Positions 1-11,530 of a DNA stretch of 64,000 nucleotides are shown piece after piece (position 1 is the stretch's first letter; every line of letters begins with the position of its first letter). Source of the DNA: Zantedeschia hybrid cultivar (Eukaryota; Streptophyta; Magnoliopsida; Alismatales; Araceae); NCBI GenBank assembly GCA_030544215.1, contig JARZZO010000012.1, positions 42,013,194-42,077,193 of the forward strand, given 5' to 3'. Under the pieces are notes generated by a model that saw only the letters and a list, made by a program, of their open reading frames with translations, made no database searches and was not told the DNA's origin. Both the position numbers and the translations under genes were made by a program.

Positions 1-161
1 TCATCTAGGGATATCCTTTCTTCCCCGGTCCAAGACAATTTTCTTCACTTTCATGGGTTCAAAATTTAGCCAACAAGAATAATCTCTCCATGTAATCTTA
101 TATATCCAAGTGGCATATTCAAGGATTAGTTGTTCATGCGAAACATTACAAGAGCACAAGT

Positions 162-1189
162 ATGGACTGGGATGCTATGGGCACTTTGATCGAGTTATGG
201 CATCCTCGAACTCATATCTTTTTCTTTTCCACATTTGAAGCCACTATCTTCTTAGAAGAAGCTGAACTCCTATTGGGTCTTCCTAAGCTCAAGGTCAACA
301 ATGATAAACCTTATTTGAGTGATATGATGCTTATGAGGGAAAAGATCACTGGTCAACAATTGTTAGAAAAGATTATAAAGAATCCAAAAGAAATTCAAGG
401 TTGTCTCACAAAGAAGGGAATTAATCTTGCTAAATTAGCCGAATGGACTCTAAAGAAGATTGAAGATCTCAAGGATGAAGAAACAGAGAACGTGATGAAA
501 GCATTCACCACGTGCTTAGCTGGAGTTTTATTATTCCCTACCCAGGACAATGTCCTAGAAAATGATCAGATAAGCGCAATCAATGGGATTTTCGAAGGAA
601 AGTAGATCAGCACAGCGGTTCTACCCTATCTCTATAGTGGACTCTCCGCAGCTTCTACAGGTCAACCTTCTTATGGTAGCATACTTCTCTTAGCTCTATG
701 GGTGGAATTCCACTTCAAGTTCAAACATAATGAAGAAGAGGTCCCAAAGATATCCCAGATATACCAACAAAGTCCTATCTTCCATATTTCCAACATAGTG
801 AAGTTTAACGACAACATGACCAATCGAGTGCCTAACCTCAAGACATGAGTTTACAGGCACGCTTATTTCAAGACTATGCCCAGAACTAGATTCGAAACCA
901 CGCTAGTGCTGGTACAGAACTCCGACTAATCGGGGCGACCGAGCTTGTTCTCTCCAATCCACATCGCTGTCATCCTTAACTTGGTATGCCGCGCTATGAG
1001 TTTCCTGAAATATCTTCTTTTTCTCCAATCAAGAAGCGGGCCTTGAGAACTGACGAAGACTTTGAGGCGATTGAGCTCATAGCTACTCTTTGGAATATCG
1101 GCTTCACCCGTCGTGTTAAACTTCCTAATGAAGCCAATCGAGAATTATGGAAAGCTTATGTAAAGGAGCTTAAGAAGATCCGTCCTTGA
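162..1189 (+). pseudogene. DUF7745-like antisense ORF, copy 1 (broken)
   Basis: The open 5' part (162-605, 147 codons) shows the WHPRTHIFFF...ATIFLEEAELLLGLP pattern typical of the plant DUF7745/PMD-like fold, in which a Trp-rich start is followed by an acidic 'LEEAELLLG' segment. The frame is closed by TAG at 603-605, but homologous protein sequence continues beyond it (LPYLYSGLSAASTGQ...) and ends with 986-1189 (...NIGFTRRVKLPN...YVKELKKIRP, stop). A diverged copy at 23111-23774 reads through the equivalent of the first stop, which supports one original ORF of about 340 codons now split by stops and indels. It lies antisense to the surrounding gag-pol, upstream of the PMD gene on the same strand. 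Function is unknown. The domain name is recognised by pattern only. Confidence 0.55.
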
Positions 1190-1356
1190 AAACTCTCCAA
1201 TTTTTCAACTTTATGTACTTTGATTTTATTTTCAATGAAAATCATCCCTTATTACAATAAAATCATTCATTAATGTTTTGCGATTTTTCTGTAATTTTTT
1301 CTTGAGTGAAGCTGTGATTTTTCCTCAAAATATCAAGGTTCAGGCTTATTTAATTT

Positions 1357-1704
1357 AAATCGCATCGACTCAAAGAGATGCTTTTCAGTCATATTCAATT
1401 TTCAAAAATAAATATTTAATCCTTTAAAAGCGTAAATCGCGTCTTGTCAGACAGACGTCTTTCTCTTTCTCTCTCCTATTTTCTAGAGATTTCATGGTGG
1501 TAACTCTCTGAATAGCGTCTGGTAAGGGAGACGCGAATAATAATTCTTCTAGATTTTCCGCAGTACGGCCCTGACCAAAAGAGGCAGTAAAATCCAAAAG
1601 GCGTCGCTTAAGGGGGACGTTGTTTAACAAATTTCAAAATATTTATGTTGCCGCCTCAGTTTGTGCGCCACTGAATCGTGTCGTTGTTCTCAGACACGAT
1701 TTAA
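1357..1704. repeat. GCGTC-type inverted repeats upstream of PMD gene, copy 1
   Basis: Several short dyads lie between the DUF7745-like ORF and the PMD start. They include CGCATC...GATGCT near 1360-1384, AATAGCGTC...GACGCGAAT at 1512-1538, and TCGTGTC...GACACGA with outer AAT/ATT arms at 1675-1704. In the last one both arms carry the same change (GCGTC to GTGTC, GACGC to GACAC), whereas the second cassette copy at 24245 has the GCGTC/GACGC form, so pairing is kept while sequence changes. The intervening loops are unrelated between copies. Confidence 0.75.
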
Positions 1705-1737
1705 CCAATTCAAACAGGGGTCGCGCAACCCCGAGAT

Positions 1738-1982
1738 CCTTCCTTCCTCATTTCCTCTCTTCACCTTCTCTCTCTTCTCTCTCCAGCGATCACCCCAAGT
1801 CCGGCGAATCTATTCCTCCTCGGCGATCTTCTTCAATTCCAGCGAGCCTCTCCAACTCCGGCGACTCCTCCCTCAACCTTCCTTACTTTCTTTCTCTCTC
1901 TCGAGTTTTCTTTCTTCTTTTCTCCGACCGAGCTCTCTCTCTCCCCCCGGTCTCCTTTCTCTCTCTCTCACTTCCCTTCGCG
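1738..1982 (+). other. Pyrimidine-rich 5' region of PMD gene
   Basis: About 245 bases of C/T-rich sequence (runs of CTCTCT and TTCTTT) precede the ATG at 1983. The second cassette has a similar stretch before its ATG at 24530. CT-rich leaders are common in plant 5' UTRs. I infer that this is the 5' UTR of the PMD transcript; no TATA box could be assigned with confidence. Confidence 0.45.
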
Positions 1983-2296
1983 ATGGAACAAGGAGGTATG
2001 AACCGGCTTGGTGGGAAACGCCGACTGGTTGCCACCATCGAGGTGGTGGAATTGCCCGAAGGCAAAGAAACTCCCGGAGCAACGCCGGCCAAAGCGGAGG
2101 TGCTCGCGGAGGTGGCGGCCTTTATGGAGTCCAAGGAACTCCCACCTACGGCTCAAGAGGGTGCTGCGGAGGTGGCACCGGCTAAGGAAGCCAGCCCACG
2201 CTTGGTAAGTCTCGAGAATACCCTATTTATAATTGAAAATTTCATTTAGGGGGAAAAGAGGGCTCGGCTATTGGTTCGGGGAACTTGTGGTGAAAG

Positions 2297-2352
2297 GCGT
2301 CTGGGGACAGGGACGCCATTTTTAAATGCGTCCCTGGACCCAGACGCAATTC
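2297..2352. repeat. Paired GCGTC dyads inside PMD intron 1, copy 1
   Basis: Two dyads lie back to back: AAAGGCGTC-loop-GACGCC and ATGCGTC-loop-GACGCAAT. Each 'loop' is nearly the reverse complement of the other (tggggacagg against cctggaccca), so the whole 56-bp block can also fold as one long hairpin. The second cassette keeps both units at 24838-24896 with diverged arms. It is inside an intron, so the conservation is not coding. Confidence 0.75.
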
Positions 2353-2867
2353 AAAAATGTTGAAAATTATTTTACAAATTGATTATTTGAAAGTTGCACG
2401 GGACAATGAGGACCAGGATATGATGGGACCTGGTGGTAGCGGCGTACCGTGGTCTTCCGGATTTCTAGAAGGCGCGGTTGGCGGAGATGGGGTTCCGGGA
2501 GATACTGGAGATTGAGCCCTTCTGGATCGACCTGGTACTACTGCAGGTATTGAGGGAGCGATGGCATGCCGAAAGTAGGGCATTTCTAATGCCCTAGGGA
2601 CATATGATCCCCAGTCTTGAGGACATATGCAGGATTACCGGCCTCCGGGTGGAAGGTTGAGCGGTTAGCGGGATCACGTATCCCGACTACCATGGATTAG
2701 CTTAGGAGTTGCTGGGGTTAGATGTGACAGGGATAGAGGGTCGCGAGTCTCGGACTCTCCTTAGGACGGCAGTAGAGAGATCCTTAGGACTAAAGGAGCC
2801 TAGGCAGCAGACTGATGAGTTTCGGGCTGAGCTGAGATCGAGACTAGCCAAGGCGGCTAGTGAGGTA

Positions 2868-4417
2868 TGTTGGGTTTCTCGGGTTTCTCCGGATCTCCCG
2901 CGCAGCGGAAATAAAAATAAAAATGGAGATCCGTTCTCATTTCGAAAAACTAAAAACTACGATTATCGGATAAACGATTCTCACACTGTACGGATTCGAA
3001 CCCGGAACCGTTAGGTTCCGTCGGTGCGACACTGCAAGCCGCGCAAGCGCCCGGCCTCTAGCGAAGTCCAGGCGATCCTCCTTGCGACGGATATCCTCAC
3101 GTTCCTCGTTCTTCGCAGCCCACGAAACCTCCGCCAGTCACTGCAATGATCGCCAACGCGCAGACGATTTCCCGTCGAACAGGATTCGGAGAAGCGGCGG
3201 AGTAGATCCAGATCTGTCTGGGACGCCAGAGAGAGAGAGAAACAGAGGAGGGGCGACTAGGGTTAGCAGCAGCTTGGCTGCTCAGCCCGTTCGCTATGTT
3301 TTATACTAACCGCGCGGTTTTTCATAAAAACCCCCGGTTTATATAAAGCCCACTTATTTATCCATCGCCTTGAGAATCATTTGCGTGTGACCCTCTAAGC
3401 CCAATTACCAGAACAATTAATGGCCCAACAAGCCCAGTGACTCCTCACTGGCTTTATTAATCAATTAATAACCCTTTATTAATTGATTAATCAATCGAAT
3501 TAATGTCGCACATCGAATTCGACCGGGCCTCCGATCACGTTGGGTGCCAAGCAACACCGCGTGAACCCGGAAGGTATCGGGGTTAAGTAACCCACTCTTT
3601 GAACCTTTCCGCCGACAGTTACCGCGTGGATATAATCCTTCATTCATACAATGCCCTCGAGTCAACTCAGGGTATGGCGTGCTATCAAACCCTAACCGGT
3701 CGACTCACTTGGATTGGATGCCGCTGATAAATATCAAAAAACTCCTTTCCTGATATTATCGTCCGCCCTGGCCAGGGACTTCCGCGTATCCTTCCTAGAA
3801 CATTCTCTCTCTAAGTACCGAGAGCGAATGATTCCTTATTGACACACAATTCCCTTCGACGGTACTTCGCTGTACCCAATCCTTGGCGTTTTAGAATCTC
3901 GTGGCTAGAGATTCGTAAACCAAAGTCAAAGCACAGAAGTCCACCGACAAGGTGTCCTTGGTATCTCAGGTCTGAGGACCATCCACGCAACTGCGACAAT
4001 AGAATAAAGCTGGTTGACAGTGAGGTACAATACCATCCAGCAATTCAATCGGATTAGTTCAGTGAAATCATTCTCCAATGAGCACCTACAGATTCGCCTT
4101 AGTGTCTCCACACAAGTGACTTATGAGATCAGTCACCCTCATCATATGAGCAGGAGTAATTTGTACTAGTCTAACTAGATATCCGATGTCCTTCTTGGAT
4201 ATCCTCCGACTAGGAACGATTAAGAATATGTGTGTTTAAGTGACCAGTCTCATTAGTATTATCTCATCATAATCTGATCACGATAGCACATATTCACGGA
4301 CTTCATTATGAAACGATAATTAATGCGATTTACACATTATGAATATTATGCCATTATATTAATAAATGAACGAGATTTACATAGTCAGATTGGCTTGTAG
4401 GCCACCTAAAACTAACA
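2868..4417 (-). repeat. Copia-1 3' LTR
   Basis: This 1550-bp LTR is closely similar to the one at 13406-14957 and to the Copia-2 LTRs. On the sense (minus) strand it starts TGTTAG next to the PPT AAGTGGGAGAT and ends CCCAACA. TATAAAA (plus 3299-3305, read on minus) is the likely promoter box, leaving about 430 bp of R-U5. A GA-rich tract (GAGAGAGAGA near 3231) and a GATTCGAA block are conserved in all family LTRs. Confidence 0.9.
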
Positions 4418-4431
4418 ATCTCCCACTTGGA

Positions 4432-7400
4432 CTAAAGTCAATCACCTTTATACAATAAGCCTATAGACTCTAGGTGACGCTCAAACACAATTTGAGCCAA
4501 CGGCTTTGTCAGTGGATCTGCTACATTGTCGACGGATGGAACTCTTTCCACTACTACATCTCTTCCGGATAAGATGAAAGTGCCTCAAAATATATTTCGA
4601 TTTCTGATGAGACCACTGCTCTTTAACTTGTGCAATAGTCCCATTGTTGTCGCACAACAGGGGAACATGATCAAGGATACAGGGAACTATGTCAAGGTCG
4701 GTGATGAACTTCTTCAACCACACTACTTCCTTGAAAGCTTCAGCTGCAGTAATGTGCTCAGCTTTAGTCGTCGAATCTGCAGTGGTTACTTGCTTGGATC
4801 TCTTCAGCACACTGCGCCTCCATTCAAAGTAAACACGAATCCAGATGTAGACTTGCTATCATTTGGATCTGACTGAAAACTGGAGTCAGTGAAGCCTCGC
4901 AGTTTCAAGTTACCTCCTCCATAGACAAGAAACATATCCTTAGTTCTTCTCAAGTACTTAAGGATACATTTAACTGCCTTCCAGTGCTCTTTGCCTGGAT
5001 CAGCCTGAAATCTGCTCGTAACACTTAGAGCAAATACAACATCAGGCCGTGTACATAGCATGGCATACATGATAGATCCTATGGCAGAGGAATATGATAT
5101 TCTATCTATGAATGCCCTCTCATTAGGAGTCTTAGGAGACTGTTCCTTTGAGATATTAATTCCATGTTTCATCGGTATGAGACCTCTCTTGGAATTTTCC
5201 ATGCCAAACCTTTTGACTATGGTATCTATGTACAAGGATTGGGTCATTCCAAGCATCCTCTTTGATCTATCTCTATAGATCCGTATTCCCAATACGTAGG
5301 ATGCTTCTCCCAAACCCTTCATGAAGAAGTTTTTCGACAGCCAGATCTTTACTAATGACAACATAGCTACATCATTCCCAATGAGTAGTATGTCATCTAC
5401 ATAAAGAACTAAGAAGGTGACTGCACTCCCACTGGTCTTCTTGTACACACAAGGCTCATCTTCATTCTTAATAAAGTCATAAGACTTGACAGCCTCGTCA
5501 AATCTTATGTTCCAGCTCCGGGAAGCCTGCTTCAGTCCATAAATGGACCTCTGAAGCTTGCACACTTTAACTGGAGATTCTTTGGATGTGAAGCCTTCCG
5601 ATTGTATCATATACACCTCTTCCTCAAGGTTACCGTTGAGGAAGGCAGTCTTCACATCCATCTGTCAAATCTCATAATCAAAATGTGCAGCAATGGCGAG
5701 TAGAACTCTGATCGAGTTTATCATGGCAACTGGTGAGAAAGTCTCGTCATAGTCAATTCCTTGCCTTTGACGATATCCCTTTGCCACCAACCTTGCCTTA
5801 TAAGTGTCAATCCGTCCATCAGCACCGATCTTTCTCTTAAAGATACACTTGCAACCGATAGGTACAATACCCTCGGGCAAGTCCTCCAAGTTCTAAACTC
5901 GGTTGGTGTACATGGACTGGATTTCTTAGTTCATGGCTTCTTGCCATTTCCCGGCTTCTGGGCCTTCTATGGCTTCCTGGTAGGTTTTAGGATCATCATC
6001 CTCATTATATTCTATCTTAGACTCACCTTCAGTGATATGTCCTACATATCGTTCGGGCAGTCTAGGTACTCTACCAGATCTACGAGGCTCATCTGTGTGT
6101 ACCTGAACAGATTCAGGAACTGATATCTCATCTGATGATAATGTAGCTGTTTGGGGATCTGAACCTCTTCCAGTACTATTTTACTCCCACTGTTCTCCTG
6201 GATAAGGTATTCCTCTTCCAGAAAGACTGCTTTCCTGGCGACAAATACCTTTTGTTCACCAGGATGGTAAAAATAGTATCCAAAGGTTTCCTTTGGAAAT
6301 CCCACAAACCTGCATATATCAGTTCGTAATTCCAGCTTGTCTGGATCATGCCTCTTTACATGAGCAGGACAACCCCAGACCTTAACATGTTTAATTTCTA
6401 GTTTCCTGCCTTTCCATATCTCATATGGAGTAGAGGCCACAGACTTGCTGGGTACTCTTTTCAGTACATATGCTGCTGACTCTAGAGCATACCCCCAAAG
6501 GGACACTGATAATCCTGAAAAGCTCACCATAGATCGCACCATGTCCAACAATGTGCGATTCTTCCTTTCTGATACACCATTCATCTGTGGTGTATATGGA
6601 GGGGTTAGCTGAGAAAGGATACCATTATCCCTTAAAAATTGTGTGAAATTAGTACTCAAGTATTCTCCTCCTCGATCTGATCGAAGAGCTTTAATACTCT
6701 TTCATAACTGCTTCTCTACCTCATTCTTGAACTCTTTGAACTTTTCAAATGCTTCCGACTTGTACTTCATTAAGCACACATAGCCGAATCTTGAGAAGTC
6801 ATCGGTGAACGTGATGAAGTATGAGTAGCCACCTTTGGCTTGGGTGGACATAGGACCACATACATCCGAATGTATTAGTTCCGAAATATCCTTGGCACGT
6901 TCTCCATGTCCAGTAAACGGAGATTTTGCCATCTTTCCCATAAGGCAGGATTCACATGTCGCAAGCGATTCGTAATCGAATGTTGGTAAATAACCATGCT
7001 TGTGCAACCTTTGCAACCTGTTTTCACCAATATGCCCAAGTCTACAATGCCACATGTAGGCTTGGTTCACACAATTCTTGCTCTTCTTAAGAACATTATC
7101 AATTTGAAGATTGTAATAAGAAACATCTAAGAGATATAGACCGTTGACTAAAGATGCTGAAACTATTAATTTATTACCATAATAAATCGAACAACTTCTA
7201 TTTTCAATAGTCAACCTATATCCTATCTTGTCCAAACAAGACACTGATATGATGTTCTTTATTATGCTAGGAACATAATAACAATCTTCTAATAGTAAGG
7301 TGTCTCATGATAGAAGTCTGAGGTTTGCTGTCCCAACAGCAATTACCGCAACTTTTGTGTCGTTTCCTAGCCTCAATTCCACCTCACCTTTTCTCAACTT

Positions 7401-7836
7401 GCGCTTACTTGTCAGCATCTGCACATCATGGCAGATATGAGAAGCATATCCGGTATCTAATACCCAAGATGTGGAATCTCTAACTGACAAGTTAATATCT
7501 ATCATATAGATATCTGAAGCTTCAGACAGCTTCACCTTTCCATGAGCTTTATCGTTAAGGAACTCCTTGCAGTTCCTCTTCTAGTGACCATACTACTTAT
7601 AGTAGAAGTAGTCACCCTTCACTACTCTTTTGCCTATGTCCTTCGATCTTTTATCGTTAGCTGTCATCTCTGCTTCAGGGGCATCCAATGCAGATTCAGC
7701 AGGAGAATAAGCATCAAGGGTGTAGGCAATCTGCTCAGATCTGAAGACATTCTTCAAGTGTCTGAGCCAATTTGAGTAGATCAGGTAAGTCAAAAGGGCA
7801 TCTAAGTATGCTGCGGAGTGGGTTATTCGACGACAT
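4432..7836 (-). pseudogene. Copia-1 gag-PR-INT-RT-RNase H remnant
   Basis: Starting at the ATG at 7836, the readable parts are a short gag (to about 7560), protease with VLDTGYASHIC (7535-7305), GAG-pre-integrase and INT start (7244-6702: MWHCRLGHIGENRLQRL, HSDVCGPM, FTDDFSR), INT C-terminal half (6659-6042: PQMNGVSERKNR, then YYFYHPGEQKVFVARKAVF), RT start (5889-5665: YDETFSPVA), RT core (5661-4804: YVDDILLIGND) and RNase H (4810-4432: DSTTKAEHITAAEA, LLCDNNGTIAQ). The frame is interrupted by stops and indels, for example just after EVEKQL at 6702 and near 7300. The protease Cys beside DTG is Tyr here (Cys in Copia-2). The gag is only about 80 codons before the zinc-knuckle region, a deletion shared with Copia-2. 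Confidence 0.9.
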
Positions 7837-8015
7837 AATTCCCTACAGGAGATAAGTAAAATCTATTTAGCAGATGTTCAAAATTTAAAGCAAGACATGG
7901 TCTTTTGTTCAGGTTTAACTACCACTAATTTTCGACGGACTGTATAACCCTCAGTTATACAGAACGGGAGACGCCGACAGTCTCTTAGTGGGGATCAGAA
8001 TCTCAATGACTTGCA

Positions 8016-8337
8016 CTACAGCCTTGTTGATAGCACAATAAACTGTAATACAATCAAAGAGCACCCAACTCATGGGACTTGAAACTCCTTGCAATATCTG
8101 ATCATAGCTTCGGTCCCCAGAGATTTAATGGCCTTGTGGATAGCACAACAAACCACTAATTCTGGTCTAAGCTAACCATCGTTATGCGACAAGCATAGAT
8201 TTGCATGCAGCCCTTGTGGATAGCACAACAAAGCTATATGGTTCCTCTACCCCGATCATATAGGCATCTAATGCCATAGCCACAATTTCTCCTCCCAATT
8301 AAGCAGGCCTTGTGGATAGCACAACAAACCTGCCTAA
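8016..8337 (-). repeat. Copia-1 leader: four hairpins with invariant tip
   Basis: Cores at 8022-8042, 8132-8152, 8212-8232 and 8308-8328 share CCTTGTGGATAGCACAACAA (first copy: two changes), in which TTGTG pairs with CACAA. Each core is flanked by arms unlike those of the other copies but complementary to each other: TACAG/CTGTA; TTAATGG/CCACTAA (one mismatch); CATGCAGC/GCTATATG (G-T and one mismatch); TTAAGCAGG/CCTGCCTAA (one mismatch). The array lies between PBS and gag. Copia-2 and Copia-6 carry the same four-unit array. Confidence 0.85.
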
Positions 8338-8340
8338 AGT

Positions 8341-9195
8341 GATTCGAATCCTATGACTATAACGATGGTGGACCACGCGGTAAGTTCTTAACTACTCGCG
8401 TTACGGCTTAGAGTTTATCTGAGGGTGTTTAGATAACTTTTATCTTGGTCTCTCTTAGGTGATAGTATATAAATATATCATATATATTTACTAAATATTA
8501 TACCTGCTTTGATTCATAATCAAAAGAAAACAATGCATCTCATACATGTCTAGTGTGGTCATAGATAGCACATTGGGTTTGACTGGAGCCAACAGTCAAA
8601 CGCACACGCAATCTAACATAACATTTACATTAGATAAACCTGCAAACACATAGGCAAGAGATCTCCATCATATCGCCTTCCTGGTTGCAGCTGTGGATCG
8701 TCCTTGCTCCTTCCTCGGTTGCCTCGATTAGATTACACTAATTCTAGAATTACATGTAATTAGAAGAGAGCCTTATGGGGAGTACAAGAGAGAGGGAGGT
8801 AGAAGTACATCGGAGAATGAGAGAGGGAGAGATACACAGATCTCTATTTATTAACAATTTAATAAACGTTCATCATTCATCCACAATCCACACAAACACA
8901 TCATTCATCACATGAATAATTAAATAAGTGCATATCCATGACCACGGTGTGTTTTAAACATCCCACACAAGATATAGCGCATCACATAGCTAAAATAAAA
9001 GAGTTTTAAAAATAAATAATTTTGGCTTTTAAAAAGCTGGGATCCAATCAAAATTGGTATTAGAATTTCAAAAATACTTTTAATTAACTTAACATGCAAT
9101 TAAATCAAATTTAAAAGCAATAAACACACATCACATATGCACACACTCCAAATTAATAATTCCAGACTATTCCATGCCAATTAGAACAATTCTAA
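8341..9195 (-). other. Copia-1 leader spacer
   Basis: This is AT-rich non-coding leader between the hairpin array and the AT-dyad array. It contains GA-rich tracts near 8787-8833, as in Copia-2. I see no coding potential or RNA gene in it. Confidence 0.6.
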
Positions 9196-9772
9196 TAATC
9201 TAACACTTAGATTAAACCTCATTAACGATCTAACAATTAGACTATTAATAACTAATCTAACTCTTAGACTAGTCCATCAAAGTTAATTAACAATTTAACA
9301 CTTAAATTATTAATTAACTCTAATTATTAATTAACTACTAATCTAACTCTTAGATTAGTTAATTAGTAATTTAACACTTAAATTATTAATTAACACTAAT
9401 TAATTAATAACTATAATCTAACAATTAGATTAGTTAATTTAAAATTAATTATTAACTTAACACTTAAATTAACAATTAACTTTAATTAATTAATAATTAC
9501 TAATCTAACAATTAGATTAGAAGATTAATGTTAATCATTAATTTAACCCTTAAATTAATAACTAACAATTAATCATTAAAGACTAACACTTAATTAGTTA
9601 TCTAAGTTAATTATTAATTTAACTCTTAAATTAACAATTAACTTAGATATTAATTAACAATTAGTTGAAATAATAATTAGTAATCTAACTGTTAGAGTAA
9701 TAATTATTAATTACTAATTTAACCATTAAATTAGTTTTATTAAAATTAATTATTAGTTTAACCATTAAACTA
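9196..9772 (-). repeat. Copia-1 leader: array of about 14 AT-rich dyads
   Basis: Units of about 19 bp fit TAATYTAA-CNN-TTARATTA, spaced roughly every 35-50 bp: TAATCTAACACTTAGATTA at 9196-9214, the ACTAATCTAA/TTAGATTAGT form, the TAATTTAA/TTAAATTA form, and TAGTTTAACCATTAAACTA at 9754-9772. C-to-T changes in the left arm are matched by G-to-A changes in the right arm, so symmetry persists through substitution. The central trinucleotide (CAC, CTC, CAA, CCA, CCC) is variable. Copia-2 has the homologous array at 50404-50912. Confidence 0.8.
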
Positions 9773-9954
9773 ACAATTAATATTAATCAACTAACAACTA
9801 AATGTTAATTAAAGTGATTCATAAATCATTAGTAAGCCCAATTTAAATTACAAAACACTTTTGAATCGATTAAAATTAAAATTAAATTTTAATTCATTTT
9901 GAATGGGCAAAGGGTAATTAAATTGGAAAATGGGGTGGGGTTGGTCCAGCCGCA

Positions 9955-10085
9955 TGGGCTGAGCCCTGGGCTCGGGCCTTGGCCGAGCCAGGGCTCGGAC
10001 CAGGTGCCCACAGTGGGCGCCTGGTGCGGGCCTGGTTCGACCAGGCCATGGACCCGGCCCGGGCCGGTCCGACCGGCTCGGGACC
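9955..10085 (-). repeat. Copia-1 leader: GC-rich dyads
   Basis: Near-perfect inverted repeats stand side by side. Two 13-base arms around one A lie at 9999-10025 (ACCAGGTGCCCAC against GTGGGCGCCTGGT, one G-T). GGCCTGGT-TCG-ACCAGGCC lies at 10029-10047 and GCCGGT-CCG-ACCGGC at 10063-10077. The same position of Copia-2 and Copia-6 leaders has other GC-rich dyads of the same layout. Confidence 0.8.
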
Positions 10086-11530
10086 AGGCCCCCACACCGA
10101 TTCAACCCCCTCCTTCAACCTCAGCCCGACGCCCTGCAACGACCCGCCATCCTATAATCGGGAATCCGATTACTAAATGGATGTCAGACCATTAACTGCG
10201 GGTTCACACCCGGATCTCACACAACGCATCTGGAGGAGTAAGCGTTAAACAAGGCTAAATATAACAATCTCACGGACCACAAGGAAATTACAAGTGCGCA
10301 GGAAGGAAATTAACAATGTCCGTATACAGTCCAACAATAATTACATGGTCTAACAAATTAAATAAGTACAGGCAGAAGCAAAGTACAACAACATCGGGGC
10401 ATACCCCGGAACTGAGATAGCTGCTGGTCCGCACACCAAGGAGACACCACACGCCGCCACACGCCACGAGGTCCACACCTGAAACCGCAAGGAGTGAGCC
10501 ACACCATAATTGGGCTCAGTAGGGATCATCCGATCCCCGCCTCCCACTCACACACCCACAAGTGTAATAATACAGAAAGATGGCAATTAAATAAAGCAGT
10601 AAACACAGTTCCCAAAACCTGATATGAAACGTACGCATAAGCAATGCAATAGGCACAGTTCTAAGTAATCCGAATAACCCAACACGATGCCACAACTCAT
10701 AACCAAGGGTCCAACTAAGCGACCAAACCACACTGTCGACCGCAGACAAACGTCGCCTCACAACACCACCAACACTCATGCCTGACCGCCCCTACAGTGT
10801 TCCGGGCACCGTAGGGTGAGGTAGTGAGTCAAGCTAGGACTAACTGGGACCAGTGAACCACCACTGCCCAGCTACGTGTGCACACAAGCAGTCTAGACTA
10901 CTGTCCTACCGACCGGACTTCCTCCACGCCAGGCCTCGGCACTTCAGGAGGGCCCTGGGGACCGGCGAAACCCCCGTCAAGCCGAAGCTATAGGGATTAC
11001 CCACAACCCTAACCTCCCGGGCTATGTCAGGCCAAAGGGCGAAGGGTACCACTCGCAACCTTGATATTACAGGTCACATCAGGCCCAGTGGCTAAAGGGG
11101 TAAAACAACTCCAACAGTACCACAACCAGCTCCACAGCAAGAAACGCGCCGGAAGCTGTCACGACAAACAGGAAAACCCCGACCCGCTGAGACCAAACAG
11201 CAACCCCTCGGATTGCGCACCGGCTACTCCGGCCCGACGGGCTCAAGGTGGTTTTGTTTCCCTCAGCCATAGGTGAAAACACAACATGTACCCCTTCCCC
11301 ACCGGTACGGCAACAATGCCTCACAGACACCAAGGCCCTCCCACTTCGGCACAAGGTGACAAACGTAAACCACAGCTGTTCCGATTCCACAATCGCATAG
11401 GCACGCAACATATGATACGATTCCATTCACATAGCAAACATCAGCCTCGATGTACAATTTAAAGCATGCATTTGTTGAACTATCTATCAGTGAAACATGT
11501 GTTAATAGCAAGAGTTAATGAAGTTCTGCC

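Noticed and set aside
1620..2249. Frame starting at 1620 as the PMD N-terminus
   Set aside because: The first 120 codons are Ser/Leu/Pro-rich translation of the CT-rich 5' region. The ATG at 1983 is matched by the ATG at 24530 in copy 2 and leads to an exon ending at a conserved GTAAG donor.
8016..8337. CRISPR-like regularly spaced repeats
   Set aside because: Units are spaced 80-110 bases with non-unique structured flanks, there are only four, and the context is a plant retrotransposon leader.
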